A stretch of DNA of 54,660 nt from an uncultured Elusimicrobia bacterium (GCA_903873295.1 CAIQNV010000022.1:1-54660), one strand, 5' to 3'; numbered from the stretch's first letter, positions 39,198 through 47,687 are shown. A program made the numbers and translations. Notes: generated by a model not told the origin, from the sequence alone.

Positions 39198-39536
39198 ATG
39201 GAAAACTGGAAAGACAGCGTGAATTTCGCGATAACGGTCTGCGACGCGGACGGGAAAATTGTTGAGATGAACAAGAAATCGGCCGCCACTTTCGCAAAGG
39301 GCGGGGGGAAAAGCCTGCTGGGCCAAAGCCTGCTGGACTGTCATCCCGAGCCGGCAAGATCAAAAGTAAAAAAAATGCTGGCCGAACCTTTTACCAACGC
39401 CTACACCATAGAGAAGAACGGCGTGAAAAAGCTTATTTACCAGACCCCCTGGCTGAAAGACGGCAAGCCCGCCGGCCTGGTGGAACTGTCGCTGGAAATT
39501 CCCGCCGAACTGCCGCATTTCGCGCGAAAACCGTAA
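39198..39536 (+). CDS. Single PAS-domain protein
   Basis: A 112-aa protein that is only a PAS domain: FAITVCDADGKIVEMNKKSAATF, GGGKSLLGQSLLDCHPEPARSKVKKML, YTIEKNGVKKLIYQTPWLKDGKPAGLVELSLEIP by position. The CHPEPAR segment and the ending match small PAS_4 proteins often fused to DUF438 in anaerobes. It may sense a small molecule, haem or redox state and act through a partner, since it has no output domain. The His in CHPE could be a ligand. Its own promoter is not clear; it is divergent from the nitroreductase operon. Confidence 0.82.
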   Translation: MENWKDSVNFAITVCDADGKIVEMNKKSAATFAKGGGKSLLGQSLLDCHPEPARSKVKKMLAEPFTNAYTIEKNGVKKLIYQTPWLKDGKPAGLVELSLEIPAELPHFARKP

Positions 39537-39607
39537 AGTCACAGCGGGCCGTCCCTGAACCGCGGCTTTCGCAAGACCTCAGACCGCTTGCGCCGCCGCC
39601 GCGGCGA

Positions 39608-40699
39608 TTAGTTGGGTCTTCCGGCTTTGTAGATCTCCACGCCCTGGGCGTCTTTGTGCGAGCAGTCTATAAGCACAAGGCCGTAATATCTGGATTCTTT
39701 ATCCGTAAAATAAAGCCATTTCCCGGTATCCGTTATCGCCTGGAACAGCTTCTCGTCGTAGTTGCTCGACTCTATCTCCATGACCTCGCTGGTCGCGGGA
39801 TGATCGGCCACGCTTATCTTCGGAATTTCCTGTATGTATTTGGGCGTAAGCTTGGCCAGATGCCTGGGATATTTTACTTCCGCGGTTTTATAGGCTTCGA
39901 TGGCCTTTCTCAATTCCGAGAGCGCGGCGATAGCCGCAGTCTCCTTGGTGGGCGCTTCAACCGGCGCGGCCGGCTCAGCTACCTTTGCCGCCGCAGGCTT
40001 CTCCGCCTGCCGGGGAGGCTCTGAGGAGGAAACGGCAAGTTTCGCTTCCGCCAGCTCCGCATCAACCGCCGCATTCATCTCCCGGCAAAGCCCGATAGCA
40101 GCTTCGCTGTCCTCCTGCGCTACCCGGTCTTTCACATCCCTTAAGGCCTTTACGCTTTTAAGCGCGCTGTTTAGAAGCTCCCGGTAGTTTTTTGCCGCCT
40201 CTTGGCCGGGGCCGGGCTCGTCCACATTAAAATAAACTGCCGCGACCTTATTTGAAGCTTTGTCCAGCCTGGTAATTTTTTTAAGCGTGTCCTCTGAAAC
40301 CTGGAGCCGCAGATTGTCATAAAGGGCGCCAAGCGTCTCCAGCCTCTCCATGGTGCCGTACAAAAGAGAATTCGCTCTTTTAAATTCAGCGGCTTTGGCT
40401 TTTTGGATGTTTACGGCCGGCTCCGCGGCGGACAGCCTGCCGGAGGCTTTTGGCGCGGGGTTATATGCCGCGGTATCCGCGGCCGGGCTGCCTGCAGCCG
40501 TGTCAACTGCGGGGGCAGAGACTTTTTTTACGGCTTTTTTACGGACTTTCCTGACTTTTCTCGGAGCAGGCGCTGCTTTCGAAGGCTCCGCACCTTCTTC
40601 CTGGACCGCGGGCGCGGATGGAGCCTGGGCGTAAGAATGATTCAGGGCGGCCGAGGCCAGAGTCAAAGAGAGGAAAAACAACAATAGTGTTTTTTTCAT
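39608..40699 (-). CDS. Exported protein with pseudopilin-like C-terminal domain
   Basis: A 363-aa exported protein: signal peptide MKKTLLLFFLSLTLASAALNHSYA, a long Ala/Pro/Lys-rich linker with KVRKVRKKAVKKV, a helical region (about 105-225) with repeated heptad-like Leu, and a C-terminal domain (about 265-363). That domain (AIAALSELRKAIEAYKTAEVKYPRHLAKL by position, then YIQEIPKIS, WLYFTDKESRYYGLVLIDC) looks like the globular part of a type II secretion/type IV pseudopilin without its N-terminal prepilin helix. Function unknown. TTATTATAGCGGTAGGGG lies about 45 bases upstream on its strand and is shared with other genes in the window. Confidence 0.72.
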   Translation of the reverse strand: MKKTLLLFFLSLTLASAALNHSYAQAPSAPAVQEEGAEPSKAAPAPRKVRKVRKKAVKKVSAPAVDTAAGSPAADTAAYNPAPKASGRLSAAEPAVNIQKAKAAEFKRANSLLYGTMERLETLGALYDNLRLQVSEDTLKKITRLDKASNKVAAVYFNVDEPGPGQEAAKNYRELLNSALKSVKALRDVKDRVAQEDSEAAIGLCREMNAAVDAELAEAKLAVSSSEPPRQAEKPAAAKVAEPAAPVEAPTKETAAIAALSELRKAIEAYKTAEVKYPRHLAKLTPKYIQEIPKISVADHPATSEVMEIESSNYDEKLFQAITDTGKWLYFTDKESRYYGLVLIDCSHKDAQGVEIYKAGRPN

Positions 40700-40815
40700 A
40701 GAGGTTCCTTTAAGCAGGACATTAGCAAAAAACTTCCCCTACCGCTATAATAACAAAAAATGCGGCATTCTTATTAATTTTTACAATATCTCACGGGAGA
40801 AGTCAAAGCGGGCCA

Positions 40816-40844
40816 TTGACAGATGGAAACCGGGCTGGTATGCT
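40816..40844 (+). promoter_or_regulatory. Promoter of the PLA2-like gene
   Basis: TTGACA (40816-40821), 17-bp spacer, TATGCT (40839-40844); transcript start near 40851, leader about 60 bases. Confidence 0.75.
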
Positions 40845-40909
40845 ATTAGTTAGGGGATAAATTATCAAACTCACGCGCATATTCCGGAAGGCCTGGTCTG
40901 AGAGGATAT

Positions 40910-41548
40910 ATGAATAATAAACGAGTTCGGGAAGTACTACTGGCTTGCTGCTGTTTTATCCCGGGGCTGCTTTCATCCGCGGCTGTCGCCGCTCCGCTGA
41001 CCGGAGACCAGCTGAATCAGGCGGTCCCCGTCCACGGTAACTTTTGCGGGCCCGGGTGGAGTAACGGCAAATGGATCTCCGGCGGAGAAAAAGACCTGTG
41101 CAGGCCGGGCAGCCGCCTTCTTTCCGCGGAGGACAAACTCGATAGTCTGTGCCTTATCCACGACAGGGACTATTGCGGCAAGGATAGAGCGAAAGAGGAT
41201 GAGGCGGATAAGCGGTTCATCTCCGGCTTAACCGGCCTGAACGCGTCCTTACATAACGAGTGGACGGCCAACAAGTGCGCGGAAACCGAGAAGCAGCCGG
41301 AAGCCCAAAGCACCTTGGTCATGGGTAAGGACCTGACAGCAAAGACCGGCGAGGCGGTCGCGCGGCCCGCTTTTCTGGCATCCGTGCTGGATCTCGTCAG
41401 GAACTCGGCAAAGAAAACCGAAACCTGCGAAAAACTGAGAAGCCAATTGGCCTATACGACCGCCGCTATTCCCGCCTTTAAGCTTAAAAGGGCGCTTTAT
41501 CAGAAAGCTATGGCTAAAAAGGCGGCCTTGGCCAAAAGCGCTAAATAA
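40910..41548 (+). CDS. Secreted phospholipase A2-like protein
   Basis: A 212-aa secreted protein. After a signal peptide (to SSAAVAA) comes a PLA2-type core: calcium-loop-like HGNFCGPGW (42-50) and the active-site helix DKLDSLCLIHDRDYC (about 75-89) with the His84-Asp85 dyad and flanking cysteines. This is the pattern of the PLA2 superfamily (prokaryotic, viral VP1-type and group XII-like), which cuts the sn-2 ester of phospholipids using calcium. The rest is helical with pairs of Cys (ANKCAE, TETCEK) and a Lys/Ala-rich C-terminal tail. It has its own promoter and terminator and AGAGGA before the start. Enzyme activity is inferred; a secreted membrane-damaging factor is the likely role. Confidence 0.72.
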   Translation: MNNKRVREVLLACCCFIPGLLSSAAVAAPLTGDQLNQAVPVHGNFCGPGWSNGKWISGGEKDLCRPGSRLLSAEDKLDSLCLIHDRDYCGKDRAKEDEADKRFISGLTGLNASLHNEWTANKCAETEKQPEAQSTLVMGKDLTAKTGEAVARPAFLASVLDLVRNSAKKTETCEKLRSQLAYTTAAIPAFKLKRALYQKAMAKKAALAKSAK

Positions 41549-41588
41549 GGGGGATCATCCGCAGTAAATTCCGGGTCCGCGAGCCCCT

Positions 41589-41618
41589 AACAACCCCGCC
41601 GGCGCGGGGTTGTTCTTT
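41589..41618 (+). terminator. Terminator of the PLA2-like gene
   Basis: Perfect 11-bp stem AACAACCCCGC / GCGGGGTTGTT (41589-41599, 41604-41614) with loop CGGC, followed by CTTTA. It also lies at the 3' end of mutL on the other strand. Confidence 0.8.
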
Positions 41619-43383
41619 ACCCCACGGCGCTGCTGCGCTGGAAGCGGCGGGCGATATCGGAGCCGGAGAGATAAAAAAGGGTGGGGCGGCCGTGCGGGCA
41701 GTGGTAGCTGTCTTTTGTCTTCCTTAGATCATCCATCAGCCGCAGAGCCTCCTGCGGCTTAACGAAATCGCGCGCCTTAATGGACTTTTTACAGGCCATG
41801 GTGGCGATAACGTTGCGCTTCATGTCCTCGGCGGCTTTTTCCGGCTCGCCCAGCACTTCCGACAGGTAGCCCAGGAATTCGGAGAAGGCCTGCTGAGTGA
41901 AGTAGAAAAGGGCGGGCGCGGCGCGCAGCAGGGCCACGGCCGGGCCGCGCTGGTCTATTTCAAAACCCGCGGTATTAAGCCAATCCCGCCATTTAAGCAC
42001 TGTCTCCATCTGGGAGCGGGAAAGCTCAGTCTCGAGGGGAACCAGCAGCGGCTGCACCCTTATCGCGCCTTTTGAAAATTCGTCCAGATATTTCTCGAAC
42101 AGCACCCGCTCCTGCGCCGCGTGCTGGTCGACTACCAGCAGGCCCGCCGCGCTTTCAAAAAGCAAGTAGCTTTTGGCCAGCTGGCCGAGATAAACACGCG
42201 GCTGGCCCCGCCAGTCAGGGGCGCCCTCGGCGGCCGCGGCCGGCGGCTGGACGGGGGCCTCGAAAAGGCCGCCGGTCTCGGCGGCGGGCGGGGGGAAAGA
42301 GGGGGCTTCGCGGTAGACGGCCACGTCGGGTGCCGTGAATTTATTCTCTCCGGCCAGGGCCGTCATACTTACGGCGGCCGTCTGCTTTGAAAGCAGCTCC
42401 TCATAAATAGTGTTGGAAACCGTCTTGAAGATCTCGTTCTCGGAAGAGAACTTCACGTCGCGCTTCTGCGGGTGGATATTGGCGTCGAAAGAGCCGGGGT
42501 CCAGCTCGATGAACAGCGCGCAGGCGGGGTGGCGGCCCGTCAGCATATGGCCGTAGCCGCGGTAAAAGGCCTGGCGCAGCAGGGCCGAGCCCACCGGGCG
42601 GCGGTTCACGAAGAAATGCTGGTTGGCGCGCGTGGCGGACAGCGCGTCCGGCCTGGAAACGAGGCCGTAGACGGCCATGCCGGTGGTTTTCCCTTCCACC
42701 CTGGCCAGCCCGCCGTAAATGTTCTTGCCGAAAATAACTGCGGCGCGGTTCTTGAGGTTCTCCCACAGGCCGCCGGGCAGGGCGGGCAGGGAAAGTATTT
42801 CCGCCCCGTCTATCGTCAGCCGGAAGAAAACCCCGAGGTTGGCCAGCGCGGCTTCCTCCACGGTTTTTATAAGCTGGGCGCGCTCGGAGGCGTCGCTCTT
42901 CATGAACTTGGCGCGGGCGGGGGTGTTGAAAAAAAGGTCCGCGGCCTCTATGGTGGTGCCCTTAACGGGCGGGGCGGGGAGCTCCGCTATCACCCGGCCG
43001 CCTTCCCCCTCGATAGAGAAAGCGGAGCCGGCCCCGGCGCGGAAGGAGGTCATTTTAAGGCGCGACACGGCGAAAACAGAGTAGAGCGCCTCGCCCCTGA
43101 AGCCGAAGGTGGCGAGGGAATAGATATCGTCGAAAACATTGAGCTTGCTGGTGGCGTGGCGGCCCAGCGCCAGGCGCAGGTCCTCGCGGTCCATGCCGCG
43201 CCCGTCGTCATGCACGCGGATGAGGCCGCGGCCGGCCTTTTTTATCTCTATCTCTATCTTCGAGGCGCCGGCGTCCAGCGAGTTCTCGAGCAGCTCTTTC
43301 AGCACCGAGGCGGGGCGCTCTATCACCTCGCCCGCGGCGATCTTTGACACTACGTCTTCAGGAAGCACTTTAATTTCCGGCAT
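41617..43383 (-). CDS. mutL: DNA mismatch repair protein MutL (endonuclease type)
   Basis: A 588-aa mismatch-repair ATPase. N-terminal GHKL domain: IAAGEVIERPASVLKELLENSLDAGA, DDGRGMDREDL, RHATSKL, and FGFRGEALYS. C-terminal domain with the metal/endonuclease motifs of MutL from bacteria without MutH: DQHAAQERVLFE, ATMACKKSIKA, and CPHGRPTLFYLS. So it nicks the daughter strand itself after MutS activation. The linker (about 340-400) is Pro/Ala-rich as usual. MutS is not in the window. The start at 43383 is the first ATG of the domain; no strong ribosome site is visible. Confidence 0.96.
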   Translation of the reverse strand: MPEIKVLPEDVVSKIAAGEVIERPASVLKELLENSLDAGASKIEIEIKKAGRGLIRVHDDGRGMDREDLRLALGRHATSKLNVFDDIYSLATFGFRGEALYSVFAVSRLKMTSFRAGAGSAFSIEGEGGRVIAELPAPPVKGTTIEAADLFFNTPARAKFMKSDASERAQLIKTVEEAALANLGVFFRLTIDGAEILSLPALPGGLWENLKNRAAVIFGKNIYGGLARVEGKTTGMAVYGLVSRPDALSATRANQHFFVNRRPVGSALLRQAFYRGYGHMLTGRHPACALFIELDPGSFDANIHPQKRDVKFSSENEIFKTVSNTIYEELLSKQTAAVSMTALAGENKFTAPDVAVYREAPSFPPPAAETGGLFEAPVQPPAAAAEGAPDWRGQPRVYLGQLAKSYLLFESAAGLLVVDQHAAQERVLFEKYLDEFSKGAIRVQPLLVPLETELSRSQMETVLKWRDWLNTAGFEIDQRGPAVALLRAAPALFYFTQQAFSEFLGYLSEVLGEPEKAAEDMKRNVIATMACKKSIKARDFVKPQEALRLMDDLRKTKDSYHCPHGRPTLFYLSGSDIARRFQRSSAVG

Positions 43384-43462
43384 ACCTTGATTTTACAATA
43401 CTTGCGCGCCCGGACTACACCCGCCCGCTTCGGTAACCTTTTAGTTGATTCAATACGCGACC

Positions 43463-43490
43463 TTGACATTTAAGGGGGCCGGAGTATACT
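43463..43490 (+). promoter_or_regulatory. Promoter of apbE
   Basis: TTGACA (43463-43468), 16-bp spacer, TATACT (43485-43490). The leader then forms a hairpin GCCGCC-TTCG-CGGCGG (near 43507-43522) just before the ribosome site GGGGGA. Confidence 0.8.
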
Positions 43491-43543
43491 ATAACGATGG
43501 AATTTGCCGCCTTCGCGGCGGCGGGTACGGGGGACCTTTAAGC

Positions 43544-44575
43544 ATGAATAAAAAGATTTTACCGGCTTTGGCGCTGGCGCTGCTCGCCGCGGGGTGCTCT
43601 AACCGGGGGGGGAGCACCGCCACTTACACGCAAAAAGCTTATATCATGAACGCGCCGGCCGTGTTCAGGGCTTATGGGCCGAGCACGCCGGGAGCGAAGG
43701 AACTGGCCGACGAGGTCTTCGCGGAGTGGGAACGTATTTCCGGCGAGTTCAGCTATAGCGACGCCTACAGCCTCACTTCACTGGTAAACAAGAAGGCCTT
43801 CACGGAATGGGTGCCGGTCACCGATGAGTTCATGCGCCTGCTGCTGCTCGGGCTGGATTACTCCCGGCTTACCGAAGGGGCTTTTGATATAACTTTCGCG
43901 CCGCTGTGGCCGCTCTGGAAGGAGGCCGCGGCGAGCAAGATACTTCCCGCCAAAGCAGATATCGAGAAGGCGCTGCGGGGCATAGGCTCGAGCAGTATAC
44001 AGGTGGACGCGGCCAAAAGAGCGGTGCGGTTCTCCCGGCCGGTGGAGATAAACCTGGGCGGGCTGATGCGCGGCTATTGCTTTGAGCGCGCCTTCAAAAT
44101 ACTTAAAGAGCGGGCGCCGGCCTATCCGGTGCAACTGCGCTTGGGCGGTAATATGCTGGTTTACGGCAACAGGCCGTGGAAGTACCGGGTGCCGGACCCC
44201 TCAAGCAGGATAAAGAACCTGGGCATGTTCGCTTTCAGCGACGGGATGGTGATATCTTCTTCCGGGCGGGATGTTTTTGTGGAGATAGAGGGAAAACTTT
44301 ATTCGCACATCCTGGACCTGCGGACCGGGTACCCTATCAAGGATTTTACCGCGCTGACCATCTACTACCCGGGGATCGAGGACGAGAATTTCCTGGCCTC
44401 GGCCGCGCTGGCCGTGATGGGCAAGGAAAAAGCGTTTAAACTGCTGAACGGCGTAAAGGGGGCCGCCGCGGTGTGGGTAGACGGCAGCGGGCAGCTGTCT
44501 TTCCAGTTCAACAGCACCAGCAAGGCCAAGTGGGAGGAAGACAGGAGTTTCATGGACAGGCTGCTGGACAGATAG
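43544..44575 (+). CDS. ApbE-like FAD:protein FMN transferase lipoprotein
   Basis: A 343-aa lipoprotein (LAAGC, Cys18) of the ApbE family, which attaches FMN to a threonine of extracytoplasmic flavoproteins such as Rnf or Nqr subunits using FAD and Mg. Motifs: SEFSYSDAYSLTSLVN region, GAFDITFAPLW, VEINLGGLMRGYCFE (the family has DLGGIAKGYAVD), LRLGGNMLVYG, and SHILDLRTGYPIK (family HIIDPRTGYP). The changes (MRGYC, DLRTGYP) may mark a divergent enzyme. The start at 43544 is set by GGGGGA eight bases upstream and the lipobox. Its last nine codons and 3' flank recur, mutated, at 47688-47775. Confidence 0.85.
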   Translation: MNKKILPALALALLAAGCSNRGGSTATYTQKAYIMNAPAVFRAYGPSTPGAKELADEVFAEWERISGEFSYSDAYSLTSLVNKKAFTEWVPVTDEFMRLLLLGLDYSRLTEGAFDITFAPLWPLWKEAAASKILPAKADIEKALRGIGSSSIQVDAAKRAVRFSRPVEINLGGLMRGYCFERAFKILKERAPAYPVQLRLGGNMLVYGNRPWKYRVPDPSSRIKNLGMFAFSDGMVISSSGRDVFVEIEGKLYSHILDLRTGYPIKDFTALTIYYPGIEDENFLASAALAVMGKEKAFKLLNGVKGAAAVWVDGSGQLSFQFNSTSKAKWEEDRSFMDRLLDR

Positions 44576-44633
44576 CCCGCAAAGGCAAGCCGGACAAAAT
44601 GCCGCCGCGGACCGGAAAATGCGGGTAAAAGGC

Positions 44634-45068
44634 TTACCTGGTACCGGAAATATAGTTTTCGAGCTGGGTAATGATGAATTTCTGTTTGGAGATCATGATC
44701 CGCACCACGTCGCCGATGGAGATGACGCCAAGGACCGCGCCGTTGTCTATCACCGGCAGGTGGCGGAAATGTTTATCCGTCATAAGCGCCATGCAGTCCT
44801 CGATGGATTCGTCGGGGCGGATATAGGCGACCCTTTCCGTCATGATCTCCCTGACCAGAGTGCCCTGCGCGGATCTTCCTTTCAGATCCACTTTGCGGGC
44901 GTAATCGCGCTCGGAAATTATCCCGACCAGTTTGCCCTCGTCTATCACCAACAGCGCCCCGACGTTCTTTTCTGCCATGATCTGCAGGGCGGCGAGCACT
45001 GTAGCCCCGCTCGTCACGGACCAGTACCCTGCGGCCTTGGATTTCAAAAGTTGTTGCAGCGTTATCAT
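44634..45068 (-). CDS. CBS-domain pair protein
   Basis: A 144-aa cytoplasmic protein made of two CBS domains: TVLAALQIMAEKNVGALLVIDEGKLVGIISERDYARKV by position 20-57 and ESIEDCMALMTDKHFRHLPVIDNGAVLGVISIGDVVRIM by position 85-123. CBS pairs bind AMP, ATP, NAD or SAM and regulate partner proteins; the partner is not clear. The start at 45068 has AAGGAGA six bases upstream, deciding against an extension to 45101. It is convergent with apbE. Confidence 0.92.
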   Translation of the reverse strand: MITLQQLLKSKAAGYWSVTSGATVLAALQIMAEKNVGALLVIDEGKLVGIISERDYARKVDLKGRSAQGTLVREIMTERVAYIRPDESIEDCMALMTDKHFRHLPVIDNGAVLGVISIGDVVRIMISKQKFIITQLENYISGTR

Positions 45069-45142
45069 ATGTCGTCTCCTTGCACCCCTGCCCCCTCCCA
45101 CCTATAATAACAAAAAGTTAAGGGATATTTTAGGGGGGCAAA

Positions 45143-45202
45143 GGGGACGCTGCACGATAACTTGATTGTTTTGCAGTTATCGAGATATCGTGTAGCGTCC
45201 CC
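45143..45202. repeat. Inverted repeat containing 27-bp repeat copy C
   Basis: GGGGACGCTGCACGATAACT (45143-45162), a 13-base loop, then AGTTATCGAGATATCGTG followed by TAGCGTCCCC (45175-45202): a near-perfect inverted repeat of about 60 bases. The right arm is the dispersed repeat also found at 1970 and 3756. The complete hairpin form resembles a small non-autonomous (REP/RAYT-type) element. Confidence 0.65.
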
Positions 45203-45276
45203 CCGTCTACCCCCGTCTACATAAAAGGATAAAACTGCGACGTCGCTTAGGTCGTTTTAAAAAGTGAAAAAGCGGC

Positions 45277-46563
45277 TTATTGTATGGTAAGAGGCACCGT
45301 GGTATCGTTGGCGGCGATATCGTCCGTATTGACTTCGTCGGGGGTGGTGTTCCCGTCCTCGTCGGTAGCGCGCACATCCAGCGCATACTTGCCCGGGGGC
45401 AGGCCTGAAATATCCAGCGGCAGGCTGAGGTCTCTCCAGTACATCAGATCGGTGGAGATGGGCTCGTTAAGCACAGCCGACCAGCCCTTGGCGGCGTACT
45501 TTTCCCCGCCCTGGTAGATGGTCACCGAAATGCTTATCTCCCGGGAACGGTTCTCATAGACCTTAAATTTAATCTCCGCGCTCTTGCCGCCGGGCGTCAC
45601 CGACAGGCCGGAAACCAGCGGCGGCAGCCGTTTGGAAGCGGATTTTAGCACGCCCACCGTGGCCGCGCCGGCCATCATCAGCTGGCGCAGGCGTATTTCG
45701 GGGCTGGCGGTTGATTGCTCTCCGCTGTTGCTGCCCCCACCTGAAGATTCGTTGGACATGCGCACGCTGTACACATCTCCGCCGGCGCCGTATCTGCCCC
45801 AGGGGCCGAAAGTGGCGTCCTGCCCGAGCGGCGTATTGCCGGCCGGGAGCCAGTAAGGCGTTCCGGTTGCGGGGTTCACCCATGACGCCAGGTGTCTGCG
45901 CGTGTCGTCCTGCAGGTCCTGATAATATTCGTACGGCTCCATTTCGCCGTTGTCGCGGGAAACGGTTATTTTCAACTTATTGCCTTCGGTGGCATAACCC
46001 TCGAAACTGTCGTTGGTCGCATGGCGTATATTCGCGGCGTGGGTAGGAACGGCCTGGTCCTGCGTAAGGTGGCAGATGGTGCCGAGCCGCGCGTAGGCCT
46101 CCGGGAATTTGAAGTGCTCGTAGTTGGACAGCACTCCGCCCAGGCTCTCAGGCGTACTGCCGTTCCAAAGGTCCTTCGGTTTGCCGCCGTTGTTGACCTT
46201 CTGGTCCGGCAGATGACCGGTTTCGTCGTTGGAGGCCGTCACAAGGATGGCTTTTGCCCGCGTTATGTCGGAAACACCGCCGGCTTCCAGAAACAACATG
46301 GCCGCCGTCATTTCCGCTTTATGCGCCGAGCCGACAAAATTGACGCTCCACCATTTATTTCCTCCGTCGGAAGGCGCGAATTGCGCGAGGGCCGGCGCGG
46401 GAACCGCGGCTACCGCCGCCTTTCCGGCCTTAAAAGCCGGAACATTTTTTTCTATATTTTTCAGATCGTTGCCGAAGTCGGCCGCCGCCAGATTTACCGC
46501 GGCAAAAGACAGTATGGCTGCGATCAGAATATCGGTTCGTTTTTTTGTCATGGTTTTATTCAC
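45277..46563 (-). CDS. Exported zinc-dependent phospholipase C-like protein
   Basis: A 428-aa exported protein (signal ending LAAADF). Residues about 75-180 resemble zinc-dependent phospholipase C/S1-P1 nucleases: HKAEMTAAMLFLEAGG, ASNDETGHLPD, and YARLGTICHLTQDQAVPTHAANIRH by position, where His and Asp/Glu are placed like the metal ligands of the all-helical fold (H..H in HLTQDQAVPTH). The C-terminal part (SGLSVTPGGKSAEIKFKVYENRSREISIS..., LDISGLPPGKYALDVRATDEDG by position) is a FlgD/Ig-like module. Phospholipase activity is inferred. The start is GTG at 46563 (ATG at 46551 is possible). Palindrome GCGACGTCGC lies downstream at about 45238. Confidence 0.75.
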   Translation of the reverse strand: MNKTMTKKRTDILIAAILSFAAVNLAAADFGNDLKNIEKNVPAFKAGKAAVAAVPAPALAQFAPSDGGNKWWSVNFVGSAHKAEMTAAMLFLEAGGVSDITRAKAILVTASNDETGHLPDQKVNNGGKPKDLWNGSTPESLGGVLSNYEHFKFPEAYARLGTICHLTQDQAVPTHAANIRHATNDSFEGYATEGNKLKITVSRDNGEMEPYEYYQDLQDDTRRHLASWVNPATGTPYWLPAGNTPLGQDATFGPWGRYGAGGDVYSVRMSNESSGGGSNSGEQSTASPEIRLRQLMMAGAATVGVLKSASKRLPPLVSGLSVTPGGKSAEIKFKVYENRSREISISVTIYQGGEKYAAKGWSAVLNEPISTDLMYWRDLSLPLDISGLPPGKYALDVRATDEDGNTTPDEVNTDDIAANDTTVPLTIQ

Positions 46564-46986
46564 GCTCTATGTGTATATTTAACCTGATTCCGCCGACTTT
46601 TGTAACGGCACTTTGACCCCTACTGCGCTGTTTAATGGCCTACACCTAAATGGGCCTTAAGGCCCACCGTCTGAACGGAGATCGCCAAACACCCGCCAGT
46701 AATCCGGCAGGAGTTAAGCACCCCCAACGACCAGCGGCTTAGGCAGTGAAGCGGCGGCGGACCTGCTTTCCCGTAATAATTTTGGGTTTTCAATACACGA
46801 AGAGGTAAATATTAGAGCCTGGGGCCTGCCGGATGAGGACCGCCAGCCGGGTCCGAAAGGGGATTCATATGAAATACTAGTGAAAGCCAACCATTACCCG
46901 CCCTGCCGTTGCCGGCATCATGCGAATCCTCGTGTCGCCCGGTTAAATAAGCTCCGCAATGTCCGGAATTACAGGTTGAAAGGCCT
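46564..46986. other. Noncoding region with mobile-element-like fragments
   Basis: 423 bases with no credible gene. Near 46610-46665 it reads ACTTTGACCCCTACTGCGC, then TTTAATGGCC and TACACCTAAATGGGCC, the style of the repeated terminal sequences of IS21-family elements, which suggests a decayed IS end. Two other stretches (46710-46740 and 46815-46980) have many short inverted repeats but no recognised identity. A leftward reading frame at 46812-47045 has no known match and no ribosome site. Confidence 0.45.
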
Positions 46987-47625
46987 TCATTCCGCATCCG
47001 CGTATTTCCATTCCGGAAGCAGGTGATCGTACCCGGCGGCTTCACTTACAACCGTCGATGCAAAATGACCTCTCTTGCTGCAAATCCAACGCTCGGCATC
47101 AAATCTGTTTGACGATATGGGCGCAGAAAGCGTCTTTACGTATTCTGCCTTTGTCCACCACATGTTTCCCGAAAAATGCGTCCCCCATGAGTGATCCACC
47201 ACCAAATTGGCTCCGCAGGCATCAAATTGCGCCAATAACTTTATGCATTTTAAATAGTTGTCTATAACGCTGTGTTCCATAAAACGTCTCCAGTCCGTGC
47301 AAGGAACGTCGTTATTGGTGGCGAATTTAGAGACGCCTTTTGTATGCAAATACAAAAGATAACCGGTACCATGTTTAATAGAAAAATCGTGAAGCCCCCG
47401 TAAAGCAGGGAACTCAAAATTATCCAAGGGCCCGCCGTATTTTAGGACAATATGATCTTTTGAGGTCAATTGTTTACATTCCTCAAATAGCGATTCCGGC
47501 CCCACCGCATACGCGAATATCGGGGCGTTCCGGGGGCCGCGGGAAGCTAATCGCATAATTTGCTCTTCGACCACGTCTTTCCACCTGCCCACCATGGCTA
47601 TGTGATAGAAAATATGTATGTTCAT
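46987..47625 (-). CDS. Glycosyltransferase-like protein, probably horizontally acquired
   Basis: A 212-aa cytoplasmic protein. The start MNIHIFYHI at 47625 is chosen because the longer frame to 47877 runs through the ART gene and a pseudogene. Blocks: HIAMVGRWKDVVEEQIMRL, YLLYLHTKGVSK, DWRRFMEHSVIDNYLKCI, GANLVVDHSWGTHFSGNMWWTKAEYVKTL by position, and a final RFDAERWI. The HTKG and HFSGNxWW blocks occur in a family of uncharacterised glycosyltransferase-like proteins found beside polysaccharide genes; sugar transfer is inferred. The base composition is visibly poorer in GC than its neighbours, and it lies between IS-like debris and a truncated apbE copy, so it was probably inserted. Confidence 0.7.
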   Translation of the reverse strand: MNIHIFYHIAMVGRWKDVVEEQIMRLASRGPRNAPIFAYAVGPESLFEECKQLTSKDHIVLKYGGPLDNFEFPALRGLHDFSIKHGTGYLLYLHTKGVSKFATNNDVPCTDWRRFMEHSVIDNYLKCIKLLAQFDACGANLVVDHSWGTHFSGNMWWTKAEYVKTLSAPISSNRFDAERWICSKRGHFASTVVSEAAGYDHLLPEWKYADAE

Positions 47626-47687
47626 GTATTCGTGATCCCGGCTTTTATTTTCTTGTTGCGTGTTTCGATTAAGAAGATCGCCGTCAA

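Noticed and set aside
42472..43347. 291-codon open frame opposite mutL
   Set aside because: Antisense shadow of the conserved MutL N-terminal domain.
43491..43544. Possible c-di-AMP (ydaO-type) riboswitch before apbE, from the ACGGGGGACC string
   Set aside because: Only the short string matches; the leader of about 50 bases is far too short for the ydaO fold and contains just one hairpin.
46812..47045. 77-codon leftward frame (GHCGAYLTGRHEDSHDAGN)
   Set aside because: Overlaps the glycosyltransferase-like gene end, has no ribosome site and no family I can name; more likely part of mobile-element debris.
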